NCBI RefSeq assembly: GCF_001713375.1
Contig: NZ_CP016449.1
Span: 4,321,501-4,385,500 of the forward strand
DNA: 64,000 nt
Direction of reading: 5' to 3'
Source: Hydrogenophaga sp. RAC07
GTDB taxonomy: Bacteria > Pseudomonadota > Gammaproteobacteria > Burkholderiales > Burkholderiaceae_C
Shown here one piece after another: positions 36,931-45,880 of the stretch. A program made the translations under genes and the position numbers. The notes below the pieces were generated by a model, which did not search any database, was not told where the DNA came from, and worked only from the letters and a program-made list of their open reading frames with translations. Each line of letters begins with the position of its first letter. Position 1 is the stretch's first letter.

Positions 36931-38349
36931 TCAGCCCTTGAGGGTCTGTTCCAGCACGTGCAGCTGCTGGTTGAGCTCGGTGTTCTGCTGGCGTTCGGCC
37001 CCGATCTTGCGCACCGCGTGCAGCACCGTGGTGTGGTCGCGCCCACCAAACAGTTCGCCGATCTCGGGCAGGCTCTTCTGGGTCAGTTCCTTGGCGATGA
37101 ACATGGCAATCTGGCGCGGCCGCGCAATGCTGGCCGGGCGTTTCTTGCTGTACATGTCCGCCACCTTGATCTTGTAGAAGTCGGCCACGGTCTTCTGGAT
37201 GTTCTCCACGCTGATCTGCCGGTTCTGGATCGACAGCAGGTCTTTCAGCGCCTCGCGCGCCAGCGCGATCGAGATCTCTTTCTGGTTGAAGCGCGAATAG
37301 GCCAGGATCTTTCGCAGCGCACCTTCGAGCTCGCGCACGTTGGAGCGCACGTTCTTTGCCACGAAAAACGCCACCTCTTCGGGCATCACTGCGTTCTCCA
37401 CCGCTGCCTTGTTGATCAGGATGGCCACGCGCATTTCGAGCTCGGGCGGCTCGATCGCCACCGTCAGGCCCGAGCCGAAGCGTGAAACCAGGCGATCGGA
37501 AATGTCGGCCAGGCCCTTGGGGTAGGTGTCGCTGGTCAGCACGATGTGGCTCTTCTTGGCCAGCAGGGCTTCAAACGCGTTGAAGAATTCTTCCTGCGTC
37601 TTTTCCTTGCCGGCGAAAAACTGCACGTCGTCGATCAGCAGCAGGTCGAGCGAGTGGTAACGCTCCTTGAATTCATCGAAGGTCTTGCGCTGGTAAGCCT
37701 TGACCACATCCGACACAAACTGCTCGGCGTGGATGTACAACACCTTGGCCTGTGGACGGTCGGCCAGCAGGTGGTTGCCGATGGCGTGCACCAGGTGGGT
37801 CTTGCCCAGGCCCACTCCGCCGTAAATGAAGAGCGGGTTGTACAGCTGACCCAGGCTGCCGGCGATGTGCATGGCGGCGGCGCGTGCCATGCGGTTGGCC
37901 GAGCCTTCCACCAGCGTGGAGAACGCCAGCGCCGGGTTCAGCCGGGTCTTGGGGCCACTGGGCGCGGCCACTTCGGCCGGTGCCAGGTCGGGCAGTTCGG
38001 CCAGCACCTGTTCTTGTGCCGTGCGGGGCGCTGGTGACGTGCGGCTGGGCCCTTCGCGCGGAGCAAGCACCAACTCCAGCGCGACGGGTGTGCCCTGGAT
38101 GGCCTCCAGCAAGGCGGTGATCCGGGTGGCGTACTGGGTGCGGATCCAGTCCAGTTTGAAGCGGTTGGCCACCGACACGGTGACCCGGGAGGCGTCGGGC
38201 GCGACGGTTGCGGAGAGAGGGCGGATCCAGGTGTTGAACTGCTGTTCCGGGATGTCCTGCGAGAGCCGGTCCATGCAGGCCGACCACAATGAGAGGGTGT
38301 CTGCGCCGCCGGAAGACAGGGACGCGCTGGGGGGAAGGCCCTCGATCAT
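36931..38349 (-). CDS. dnaA: chromosomal replication initiator DnaA
   Basis: 472 residues. Domain I (about 15-95) is followed by a linker, the AAA+ domain (Walker [11 protein letters not shown], Walker [11 protein letters not shown]) and the C-terminal DNA-binding domain with [15 protein letters not shown]. The ATG at 38349 starts [13 protein letters not shown], shortly before domain I. It binds ATP and DnaA boxes to open the origin. It is divergent from rpmH across a 222-bp gap that is the presumed origin. Confidence 0.98.
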   Translation of the reverse strand: MIEGLPPSASLSSGGADTLSLWSACMDRLSQDIPEQQFNTWIRPLSATVAPDASRVTVSVANRFKLDWIRTQYATRITALLEAIQGTPVALELVLAPREGPSRTSPAPRTAQEQVLAELPDLAPAEVAAPSGPKTRLNPALAFSTLVEGSANRMARAAAMHIAGSLGQLYNPLFIYGGVGLGKTHLVHAIGNHLLADRPQAKVLYIHAEQFVSDVVKAYQRKTFDEFKERYHSLDLLLIDDVQFFAGKEKTQEEFFNAFEALLAKKSHIVLTSDTYPKGLADISDRLVSRFGSGLTVAIEPPELEMRVAILINKAAVENAVMPEEVAFFVAKNVRSNVRELEGALRKILAYSRFNQKEISIALAREALKDLLSIQNRQISVENIQKTVADFYKIKVADMYSKKRPASIARPRQIAMFIAKELTQKSLPEIGELFGGRDHTTVLHAVRKIGAERQQNTELNQQLHVLEQTLKG

Positions 38350-38571
38350 GCTGGGATGCGGTGTTGTTGTGGTTGTGGACAAATGATGCGGGGCGCGTCG
38401 GGCATTGTAGGGGCGCCAGCGACTTATCCACAAGACGTTCGAGACACCGCCCCGGCGCCGCAAGAGGGGTGTGCTCCTGAAGTGAATCGTCGGCACGTCC
38501 AGCCAAGTGCTTGCCGCTCTAGGGATTTCTTTGCGATAATTGCGGGTTTTCCCGATTTGTAAGAGACCACC
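38350..38571. other. oriC: presumed replication origin (oriC) and dnaA/rpmH promoters
   Basis: A 222-bp gap between divergent dnaA and rpmH, the normal place of oriC in Burkholderiales. One perfect DnaA box, TTATCCACA, lies at 38424-38432 (plus). A second, TTGTCCACA (8 of 9), lies on the minus strand at 38374-38382. An A/T-richer stretch (38518-38565) precedes rpmH and could be the unwinding region or the rpmH promoter. The number of boxes is low for a complete origin. Confidence 0.6.
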
Positions 38572-38706
38572 ATGAAACGCACCTACCAGCCCTCCAAGAT
38601 CCGCCGCGCCCGCACCCACGGCTTTCTCGTTCGCATGAAGACCCGTGGCGGCCGTGCCGTGATCAACGCCCGCCGCGCCAAAGGCCGCAAGCGCCTGGCT
38701 GTCTGA
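38572..38706 (+). CDS. rpmH: 50S ribosomal protein L34
   Basis: 44 residues, starting [20 protein letters not shown] and ending AKGRKRLAV, the invariant L34 sequence. It is a very basic small protein of the large ribosomal subunit. It is the first gene of the rpmH-rnpA-yidD-yidC operon and directly follows the presumed origin. Confidence 0.98.
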   Translation: MKRTYQPSKIRRARTHGFLVRMKTRGGRAVINARRAKGRKRLAV

Positions 38707-38732
38707 GTCGGCGCCTTGAATCGGCGCCTGTC

Positions 38733-39206
38733 GTGCCGGCGTCCCTGTGCCCGGCCCGCCTGCCGCCGGTCGGCGGCGGTTGCGCAGTGACCCAGCGCCT
38801 GAGGTCCCGCCAGCAGTTCCAGGCCGTCATGGCTGGAGCGCCCGTGGCCAAGACTCCCCACTTCGCCCTGCACCGCGCAGCCCTGGACGTCCCCGTCGAG
38901 GGCAGGCCGTTGTTTCCGGTGGCCGATGCCTGGCTGGGCGTGTTGCTGCCCAAACGCTGGGCGCGCCGTGCCGTCACGCGCAACGCCATCCGCCGCCAGA
39001 TCTACGAAGTGGCGAGGCACCGCGCTGCCCCGCTGCCGCAGGCCGCCTGGGTGGTGCGCCTGCGCAGCGAGTTCAGCCGCAAGCAGTTCGTGAGCGCCAC
39101 ATCCGACGCACTCAAGCGCGCCGTTCGGCAGGAGCTGGAACAGCTGCTGGCGCGCGTCCCGGTGCCCCAACCCGCCGCGCCAGTGGAGGCCCGTGATGTG
39201 GTCTGA
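38733..39206 (+). CDS. rnpA: ribonuclease P protein component
   Basis: 157 residues as drawn. The conserved basic motif [20 protein letters not shown] (near 78-97) binds the RNA subunit, and [12 protein letters not shown] lies near the start. It helps RNase P RNA cut the 5' leader from pre-tRNA. A GTG at 38787, giving [10 protein letters not shown], would make a more typical ~139-residue protein and may be the real start. Its end overlaps the yidD start. Confidence 0.95.
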   Translation: MPASLCPARLPPVGGGCAVTQRLRSRQQFQAVMAGAPVAKTPHFALHRAALDVPVEGRPLFPVADAWLGVLLPKRWARRAVTRNAIRRQIYEVARHRAAPLPQAAWVVRLRSEFSRKQFVSATSDALKRAVRQELEQLLARVPVPQPAAPVEARDVV

Positions 39207-39483
39207 CTGGCCGCGCCAGGCGTTGGTGGGTCTCGTCAAGGGTTATCGGCTGTTGCTGAGTCCCTCGTTGGGCAGCGGTTGCCGCTTTGAGCCCACGTGC
39301 TCTGTTTACGCCTTTGGCGCGTTGGAACAGCACGGCGCAGCAGCAGGCACGTATCTCACGGCGGCGCGTCTGGTGCGCTGCCATCCCTGGTGCGAAGGTG
39401 GTTTCGATCCGGTGCCCGAGTCCCGGCCCGCCCTCTTTTCCCGTCTGATTTCACCCTCCTCAGCAAAGAAGAACGCGTCATGA
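39196..39483 (+). CDS. yidD: membrane protein insertion efficiency factor YidD
   Basis: 95 residues with the family core GYRLLLSPSLGSGCRFEPTC and RLVRCHPWCEGGFDPVP, which has three conserved cysteines. It is a short peripheral membrane protein that assists YidC. The ATG at 39196 sits 6 bases after GGAGG and is preferred to the GTG three bases upstream. It overlaps rnpA by 11 bp and yidC by 4 bp. Confidence 0.93.
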   Translation: MWSDWPRQALVGLVKGYRLLLSPSLGSGCRFEPTCSVYAFGALEQHGAAAGTYLTAARLVRCHPWCEGGFDPVPESRPALFSRLISPSSAKKNAS

Positions 39484-41192
39484 ATGACATCCGTCGGTCC
39501 ATCCTGTGGGTGGTGTTTGGTCTGTCCATGGTCCTGATCTGGGACAAATGGCAAATCCACAATGGGCAGCAGCCCACCTTTTTCCCGGGATCCACCACCG
39601 TGGCGGCACCGGCCGCAGCACCTGCCCCGGCTGCAGACGCGAGCCTGCCCACGGCGGTGGCCGCGCCTGCGGGCGCCGCCGCTGCCAGCGCCGTGCCGGG
39701 CGAAGCGCCCGCCGGAGCCCCGAGCCCGGTGGCCGCACGCCACGAGGTGACCACCGACGTGTTCAAGCTGGTGTTCAACACCGAAGGCGGGTCGCTGATC
39801 GGCGCAGAGTTGCTCAAGCACGCCGAAGCCACGCAACAGAGCAAGGACCAGAGCGAACAGCCGTTCACCCTGCTCACACAGAACGCCGACCGCATCTACG
39901 TGGCACAGACCGGTCTGATCGGTGGTGCCTTTCCCACCCACAAGACACCCATGACGCTGCTCACACCCGAGACCGCGCTGGCCGATGGCCAGAACGAGTT
40001 GCAGGTGCGCTTTGAGTCGGCCGACGTGGGCGGTGTGAAGCTGATCAAGACTTATACGCTCACGCGTGGTCGCTACGACATCGCGGTGAAGCACGAAGTG
40101 CAGAACCTGGGCACGCAGGCCGTGAGCCCGCAGCTGTACGTGCAGCTGGTGCGCGACGGCAGCAAGCTCAGCAGCGAAACGCCTTTCTATTCGACCTTCA
40201 CCGGTCCCGCGGTCTACACCGACGAGAAGAAATACCAGAAGGTCGAATTCGCCGACATCGAGAAAAACAAGGCCGAGTTCACCAAAACCGCCAGCGATGG
40301 TTATGTGGCCATGGTGCAGCACTACTTTGCGTCGGCCTGGCTGCTGGACGCAGGCGTTGCGCGTGACAACTTCGTTCGCAAGGTGGACACCAACCTGTTC
40401 GCGGCGGGCAGCATCACCAACCTGTCGGCCATCGAGCCCGGCCAGACACAAAGCGTGCAGGCCCGCCTGTTCGTCGGTCCGCAAGAAGAGAAGGTGCTGG
40501 AGACCATCGCCCCTGGCCTGGAACTGGTCAAGGACTATGGCTGGCTGACCATCCTGGCCAAGCCGCTGTACTGGCTGCTGGAGAAGATTCACGGCTTCGT
40601 GGCCAACTGGGGTTGGTCCATCGTGCTGCTGGTGGTGCTGATCAAAGCCGCGTTCTACTGGCTCAACGCCAGCGCCTACCGCAGCATGGCCAAGATGAAG
40701 AAGATCAACCCCCGCATCATGGAAATGCGCGAGCGCCTCAAGGGCAACCCGCAGGGCATGCAGCAGGAAATGATGAAGATGTACCGGGAAGAAAAGGTCA
40801 ACCCGCTGGGCGGCTGCTTCCCCATCCTGATCCAGATCCCCGTGTTCATCGCGCTATACTGGGTGCTGCTCTCCAGCGTTGAAATGCGCAACGCACCATG
40901 GATGGCCTGGATCACCGACCTGTCCTCGCCCGATCCGTTCTTCATCCTCCCGCTGGTGATGGCTGTCACCACCATGATCCAGACCGCGCTCAACCCGCTG
41001 CCGCCGGATCCCCTGCAGGCCAAGCTGATGTGGCTGATGCCGCTGATGTTCTCGGTGATGTTCTTTTTCTTCCCGTCCGGCCTGGTGCTGTACTGGATCA
41101 CGAACAACGTGCTGACCATCCTGCAGCAGGCTTTCATCAACAAGAAGATGGGTGTGCCGCTGAAGTTCAGCATGCCGAATTTCAAGGCGTGA
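39480..41192 (+). CDS. yidC: membrane protein insertase YidC
   Basis: 570 residues. It starts with one membrane segment (ILWVVFGLSMVLIWDKWQI), then an Ala/Pro-rich linker, a large periplasmic beta domain, and a five-helix insertase core with the conserved positively charged groove. The core includes NPLGGCFPILIQIPVFIALY, typical of YidC. It inserts and folds inner-membrane proteins alone or with SecYEG. The ATG overlaps the yidD stop by 4 bp. Confidence 0.97.
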   Translation: MNDIRRSILWVVFGLSMVLIWDKWQIHNGQQPTFFPGSTTVAAPAAAPAPAADASLPTAVAAPAGAAAASAVPGEAPAGAPSPVAARHEVTTDVFKLVFNTEGGSLIGAELLKHAEATQQSKDQSEQPFTLLTQNADRIYVAQTGLIGGAFPTHKTPMTLLTPETALADGQNELQVRFESADVGGVKLIKTYTLTRGRYDIAVKHEVQNLGTQAVSPQLYVQLVRDGSKLSSETPFYSTFTGPAVYTDEKKYQKVEFADIEKNKAEFTKTASDGYVAMVQHYFASAWLLDAGVARDNFVRKVDTNLFAAGSITNLSAIEPGQTQSVQARLFVGPQEEKVLETIAPGLELVKDYGWLTILAKPLYWLLEKIHGFVANWGWSIVLLVVLIKAAFYWLNASAYRSMAKMKKINPRIMEMRERLKGNPQGMQQEMMKMYREEKVNPLGGCFPILIQIPVFIALYWVLLSSVEMRNAPWMAWITDLSSPDPFFILPLVMAVTTMIQTALNPLPPDPLQAKLMWLMPLMFSVMFFFFPSGLVLYWITNNVLTILQQAFINKKMGVPLKFSMPNFKA

Positions 41193-41321
41193 CCCCCAAG
41201 GGCACGTATGACCCCCCTGCGCCGCTGACGCGGCTTCCCCCCTGAAAGGGGGCGGCGTCTTGGGCCGGCGGAGCCGGACCCTTGACGCCCCTGGGGCGAA
41301 GGCAGCTTCTCTCCACCCGCC

Positions 41322-41350
41322 GGGCCTGCTTTGCAGGCCCTCGTTGTTTC
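41322..41350 (+). terminator. hairpin terminator after yidC
   Basis: Stem GGGCCTGC (41322-41329) and GCAGGCCC (41333-41340) with a TTT loop, followed by the T-rich TCGTTGTTTC. It lies 130 bp after yidC and before mnmE. The preceding 41193-41300 is GC-rich with further imperfect hairpins. Confidence 0.65.
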
Positions 41351-41378
41351 TGGGCCTGGCCCTTTATGCTCGACTCCC

Positions 41379-42773
41379 ATGCTCGCTGCCTCGCGTGACC
41401 CCATCATTGCCATTGCCACCGCGCCCGGTCGGGGTGGGGTGGGCATTGTCCGGGTGTCGGGGCGGGGGTTGGGGCCGTTGGTGACGGCCCTGCTGGGGCG
41501 GGCTTTGAAGCCGCGCGAAGCCACCTATGTCCCGTTTGCCGATGCAACGGGGCAACCCATCGACCACGGCCTGGCCTTGTGGTTTCCGGGCCCGAATTCG
41601 TACACCGGGGAAGACGTGCTGGAGCTGCAGGGCCATGGCGGTCCGGTGGTGTTGCAGCTGCTGGTGGCTCGTTGCCTGGACGTGTCGCGCGAGCTGTTGC
41701 CCGCCTTGCGCGTGGCCCGCGCGGGTGAATTCACCGAACGCGCGTTCCTCAACGACAAGCTGGATCTCGCGCAGGCCGAGGCGGTTGCCGATCTGATCGA
41801 CGCCAGCACCGAAGCGGCGGCGCGCAGCGCGTCGCGATCGCTTGCCGGCGTGTTCTCGGGCCGCATCCACGAATTGCGCGACGCGCTGGTGAACCTGCGC
41901 ATGCTGGTGGAGGCCACCCTGGACTTCCCCGAGGAAGACATCGACTTTTTGCAGAAGGCCGACGCCACCGGGCAGCTGCGGCGCTTGCGCGAGGCGCTGG
42001 CCGCTGTGCTGGCACAAGCCCGGCAGGGTGCGCTGTTGCGCGATGGTTTGCAGGTGGTGATTGCGGGCCAGCCCAACGCCGGCAAGAGTTCGTTGCTCAA
42101 CGCATTGGCCGGGGCTGAGCTGGCCATCGTCACGCCGGTGGCGGGCACCACGCGCGACGTGGTGCAGCAGACCATCCAGATCGAAGGTGTGCCGCTGCAC
42201 GTGGTCGACACCGCCGGCTTGCGCGACAGTCCCGATGTGGACGAGGTGGAAAGGATCGGCATCGAGCGCGCCTGGGGGCGGATCCGGCAAGCCGACGTGG
42301 TGCTGTTCCTGCACGACCTGACCCGAACCGACACCGCCACCTACCAGCGCGCCGACGCTGCCATTGCGGCCAACCTGGCGCAGGCGGTACCGGCCACGGT
42401 GCCGGTGCTGCACGTGTGGAACAAGCTTGACCAGAGCCCCGAGGCGCCGACCGCCCTGCAAGACGGGGTGGCGATTTCCGCCAAGCGGGGAGAGGGTCTG
42501 GACGTGCTGCGCCGGCGCCTGCTGGCCCTCGCGGGCTGGCAGCAATCCGGTGATGGTTTGTTCATGGCGCGCGCACGTCACCTGCAGGCACTGGCGCTGG
42601 TGGACGACCATCTGGTGCAAGCCGATGCCTTGCTCGCCGCCCGCGCCGAGCACCTGGACCTGCTGGCCGAAGAGCTGAGGCTGGCACAACGGGCCCTGGG
42701 CGAGATCACCGGTGAGTTCACCGCCGACGATTTGTTGGGCGAGATCTTTTCGCGTTTCTGCATCGGAAAGTAG
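41379..42773 (+). CDS. mnmE: tRNA uridine-5-carboxymethylaminomethyl modification GTPase MnmE
   Basis: 464 residues. It has an N-terminal tetrahydrofolate-binding domain, then a helical domain interrupted by a Ras-like GTPase with G1 [10 protein letters not shown]3 DTAGLRD and G4 NKLD. The C-terminus ends in the required FCIGK. With MnmG it modifies U34 of certain tRNAs. The ATG at 41379 gives the typical [20 protein letters not shown] start. Confidence 0.97.
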   Translation: MLAASRDPIIAIATAPGRGGVGIVRVSGRGLGPLVTALLGRALKPREATYVPFADATGQPIDHGLALWFPGPNSYTGEDVLELQGHGGPVVLQLLVARCLDVSRELLPALRVARAGEFTERAFLNDKLDLAQAEAVADLIDASTEAAARSASRSLAGVFSGRIHELRDALVNLRMLVEATLDFPEEDIDFLQKADATGQLRRLREALAAVLAQARQGALLRDGLQVVIAGQPNAGKSSLLNALAGAELAIVTPVAGTTRDVVQQTIQIEGVPLHVVDTAGLRDSPDVDEVERIGIERAWGRIRQADVVLFLHDLTRTDTATYQRADAAIAANLAQAVPATVPVLHVWNKLDQSPEAPTALQDGVAISAKRGEGLDVLRRRLLALAGWQQSGDGLFMARARHLQALALVDDHLVQADALLAARAEHLDLLAEELRLAQRALGEITGEFTADDLLGEIFSRFCIGK

Positions 42774-42879
42774 ACCGGCAGCGCCGCCCGGGACGCTGCG
42801 AATGCCGCTCGGCGGTGCAGATGTAAACACAGGTAATTACAGCTTGCGTGGGGGCGTGGGGCGCGGGTATCTTGACGCG

Positions 42880-43371
42880 ATGCATGTCACACCACCGACA
42901 TCTCTTCGCTTCGACATCAAGGGCCTGGCCGAGTCCATGCGGCACAGCAGCGCCCTGGACGCGGTGCCCCTGAACCTCACCGACATGCAGTGGCCCATGT
43001 TGGCCAACTACCTGCAGCCTGTGGTCTTGCAGCAGGGTCAGGTGCTGATCGAACAAGGGGTGAAGGACCGCACGGTTTACTTTGTCGAGAGCGGCACGCT
43101 CACCGTGCACTACGAAGACGACAAGGAGCGCGTTCGCATCGCGGTGGTGGGCTCCGGCTCGTTGCTTGGTGAGGGCGCTTTTTTCAGTCACCTCCCCCGC
43201 AGCGCCACGGTGCACGCCGGCAGCGACTGCCGTCTGTGGTGCATGACCCCGCTGCGTTTTCGTGAACTCTCAACCCGCCATCCCGAGGTGGCGCTGGAAC
43301 TGACGGTGGCGATGTCGGCCGTGCTGGCGCGCCGCATGTACAACAAACCCAAACGGGTGGCGGTCACCTGA
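42880..43371 (+). CDS. stand-alone cyclic-nucleotide-binding domain protein
   Basis: 163 residues. Nearly the whole protein is one cNMP-binding (Crp N-terminal type) beta-barrel: ILIEQG-like VLIEQGVKDRTVYFVESGTL and the phosphate-binding cassette-like GEGAFFSHLPRSATV. There is no helix-turn-helix or other output domain, so it cannot be a Crp-type DNA-binding regulator by itself. The ligand arginine position (PRSAT) is kept. It lies 106 bp after mnmE in the same direction. It may act through a protein partner. Confidence 0.83.
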   Translation: MHVTPPTSLRFDIKGLAESMRHSSALDAVPLNLTDMQWPMLANYLQPVVLQQGQVLIEQGVKDRTVYFVESGTLTVHYEDDKERVRIAVVGSGSLLGEGAFFSHLPRSATVHAGSDCRLWCMTPLRFRELSTRHPEVALELTVAMSAVLARRMYNKPKRVAVT

Positions 43372-43471
43372 TGCCAGTGGCTGTGCGGTGAGCGGTCATT
43401 CGCCCGAGCAGCACCGGATTCACGCCGCACTTCCGACCCATTCTGTTTCTGGCTTTCTGCATACTTTGACC

Positions 43472-44131
43472 ATGTCCTTCATGAGCTGGCTGCAAGCCAA
43501 AAAAACCAATGGGTCGGGCAAAGGGCGTCTGGCGCGAGCGCGCAAGTCGTTCGGCCAGACCACGCTGCCCCTGATCTCGCCCCGCAAGGGCCGTCGCATC
43601 CTGCGACGCGAGCAGTTGTTCGGTGTGGTGCGCGAGTCGCTCATTCGCGCCGGGGTGCTGTCCACCAGCTACGAATTCAAGGTGCTCACGCTGGACGCCA
43701 ACGGAGACTGCTTTCTGGTCCTGATCGATCTGGCGCTGCCCGCCGACGGCATGCCCGACGAGTACCTGCTCGAGATCGAGCGCTGGATCCAGCAAAGCGC
43801 CAAGGCCCGCCACGGCATGCTCGTGCGTTCGGTGTATTGGCGCCGCCGCGCCACCCACGATCAGGTGGGTGTGGCCCTGCGCGCCGCGGTGTCGGCGCAG
43901 ACCCGCCGCGATGCCGAGGTTTTCAATCCCACGGCCATTCCCAAGCCCAACATCGATTCGTCACACGCGCCCATGCAGGCGCTGGGCGATGACGAAGTGG
44001 CGGCTTTCCGTGAGGTCCTGCAGTCTGCGGCGAAGCCGGCTTACCCGTCACCCGACGAAGCCAAACTGCCGGTGCCGGAGTCGCACAGCGACTTTGCCGC
44101 CCTGAGCGAAACGCAGCACGGCAAGCTCTGA
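43472..44131 (+). CDS. conserved hypothetical protein
   Basis: 219 residues. A basic N-terminus (about 1-45, rich in Lys/Arg) is followed by an alpha/beta core (SYEFKVLTLDANGDCFLVLID, EYLLEIERWIQQSAKARHG) and a polar C-terminal tail. No membrane segment or signal peptide. I recognise no family, but the core looks like a folded globular domain, and codon use fits the genome. It is convergent with apt, with 24 bp between the stops. Confidence 0.75.
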   Translation: MSFMSWLQAKKTNGSGKGRLARARKSFGQTTLPLISPRKGRRILRREQLFGVVRESLIRAGVLSTSYEFKVLTLDANGDCFLVLIDLALPADGMPDEYLLEIERWIQQSAKARHGMLVRSVYWRRRATHDQVGVALRAAVSAQTRRDAEVFNPTAIPKPNIDSSHAPMQALGDDEVAAFREVLQSAAKPAYPSPDEAKLPVPESHSDFAALSETQHGKL

Positions 44132-44155
44132 CCCTTCTCTGTCGACACGCGACGC

Positions 44156-44701
44156 TCAGTGTCCCGCGAAGTCGACCAGGGTGAAGAGCTTCAGGCCGGA
44201 TTCCTTGAGCTTCTGTGAACCGCCCAGCTCGGGCAGGTCGACGATGGCCGCGCCCTCCATCACCTCGGCACCGAGTTTCTCGAGCAAGCGCCGCCCGGCC
44301 ATCATGGTGCCGCCGGTGGCGATCAGGTCGTCGATCAACACCACCTTGTCGCCGGCCTTGACCGCGTCGGTGTGCAGCTCCACCGTGGCGCTGCCGTACT
44401 CCAGCTCGTAGGTTTCCTCCACGGTGGTGAACGGCAGCTTGCCCTTTTTGCGGATCGGCACAAAGCCCACACCCAGTTCGTAGGCGAGCACCGATCCGAT
44501 GATGAAACCGCGCGCATCCAGCCCGGCCACCACGGTGGGCTTGAGGGCCGGGTCCATGTAGCGGTGCACAAAGGCGTCGATCAGCACACGAAACACATGC
44601 GGGTCTTGCAGCAGCGGTGTGATGTCGCGGAACTGCACGCCGGGCGCCGGCCAGTCGGGCACGGTGCGGATGTGGGCTTTGAGGAAGGCGGAGGTGTCCA
44701 T
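44156..44701 (-). CDS. apt: adenine phosphoribosyltransferase
   Basis: 181 residues with the PRPP-binding motif [17 protein letters not shown] (near 124-140) and the adenine-type [18 protein letters not shown] hood region. It converts adenine plus PRPP to AMP for salvage, in the cytoplasm. The N-terminal [20 protein letters not shown] is typical of Apt. Confidence 0.97.
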   Translation of the reverse strand: MDTSAFLKAHIRTVPDWPAPGVQFRDITPLLQDPHVFRVLIDAFVHRYMDPALKPTVVAGLDARGFIIGSVLAYELGVGFVPIRKKGKLPFTTVEETYELEYGSATVELHTDAVKAGDKVVLIDDLIATGGTMMAGRRLLEKLGAEVMEGAAIVDLPELGGSQKLKESGLKLFTLVDFAGH

Positions 44702-44742
44702 GGGCGTGGGGTCGTGAGGGTGTGGCCCATTATCGATGGCGC

Positions 44743-44770
44743 AAAAAAAACCCCGGCGCGAAGGCCGGGG
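44743..44770 (-). terminator. Rho-independent terminator after the metallo-beta-lactamase-fold gene
   Basis: On the minus strand CCCCGGC-loop-GCCGGGG is followed by eight T. Stem arms lie at 44751-44757 and 44764-44770. It lies 20 bp after the stop of the gene ending at 44792 and before apt. Confidence 0.85.
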
Positions 44771-44791
44771 CAGGAGACCATGGCGACCCTG

Positions 44792-45754
44792 TCAGGCCAT
44801 GGGTTTGAACTGGTAACCGCTGCCGGATGCCTCCAGCGTGCCGAGTGCGGGGAACGGAAAGTGGAAACCACCCATGGCCATCTTGTCCTTCACCAGCGTG
44901 TCGAAGATGCGGCGACGGGTCTGGCGTGCCATCTCGGCGTCCATGTCGAAGGCCACGGCCCAGTCGGGGCTGCGGGCGAACAACGAGGGCACGTTGGTCA
45001 CATCGGCGGTGTACATGAACGACTGTCCCTCAGAACGGACAGTGAACACCGCCATGCCCGGCGTGTGGCCGAATGCGGCCGACGACTGGATGCCCGGGGC
45101 GAGTTCGGCGCCGGGCTCGAACCGCACCAGACGGTCGGCCGGGATCTTGCCGAACACGTTGCGGGCGTTCTGGAAACCACCCTGGGCGGCGGGCGGCGCA
45201 GCGGCCATCTTGGCGTCGTCCATCCAGAAGGCCATCTCCGTGGTGGGCACGTGGATCCTGGCTTTGGGAAACATCAGCGAGCCGTCCTTCTTGACCAGGC
45301 CGTTGATGTGGTCGCCGTGGAAATGGCTGATGACCACGTGGTCGATGTCCTCGGGCTTGTACCCAGCGGCGGCCATGTTGGTCGCCAGACGACCGGTGGT
45401 CGGTGGGCCGTTGTCGGCAAAACCGGTGTCGATCAGGAACTTGGTGTTGCCGCTGACGATGAGGTAGGGCGTGAACGGGATGTCCACGTAGTCGGTCGAC
45501 AGGTTTTGCGACGCGAGCATGGCCTTGACCTGCTCCAGCGGCGCGTTGCGCACGAACTCTTCACCCAGCGGGCGGCGCAGCGCGCCGTCGTTGATGGCAA
45601 TGATCTCCATCGCACCCAGCTTCATCTTGCGGAACCCTGGCGTCGGCAGCACCGGCGCGCCGAAGTTGGGGGTGTTTTGCGAGAACACGGACGAGAAGGT
45701 CAGCGCAGACGCGCCAGCCACGCCTGCGCCCAGGAACAAACGGCGATCCATCAT
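44792..45754 (-). CDS. exported metallo-beta-lactamase-fold hydrolase
   Basis: 320 residues. A twin-arginine signal (MMDRRLFLGAGVAGASALTF) indicates folded export to the periplasm. The dinuclear zinc motif SHFHGDHINGL is present, followed by histidines in GHTPGMAVF and GGFHFPF. This subgroup includes quorum-quenching lactonase-like and other hydrolases; the substrate is unknown. The ATG at 45754 has GGAGAG 7 bases upstream. It is followed by a strong terminator and stands alone. Confidence 0.88.
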   Translation of the reverse strand: MMDRRLFLGAGVAGASALTFSSVFSQNTPNFGAPVLPTPGFRKMKLGAMEIIAINDGALRRPLGEEFVRNAPLEQVKAMLASQNLSTDYVDIPFTPYLIVSGNTKFLIDTGFADNGPPTTGRLATNMAAAGYKPEDIDHVVISHFHGDHINGLVKKDGSLMFPKARIHVPTTEMAFWMDDAKMAAAPPAAQGGFQNARNVFGKIPADRLVRFEPGAELAPGIQSSAAFGHTPGMAVFTVRSEGQSFMYTADVTNVPSLFARSPDWAVAFDMDAEMARQTRRRIFDTLVKDKMAMGGFHFPFPALGTLEASGSGYQFKPMA

Positions 45755-45880
45755 GAAAACTCTCCGGGTGGGGGGTTGAAAAACCGTGAGCATACATACT
45801 GAACGGTCACAACTCATACCCGAGACTCTGAATGCCCACTCACCGTTCGGGGATTTCACCGGTGCGGCGTGGGAGGGGGA

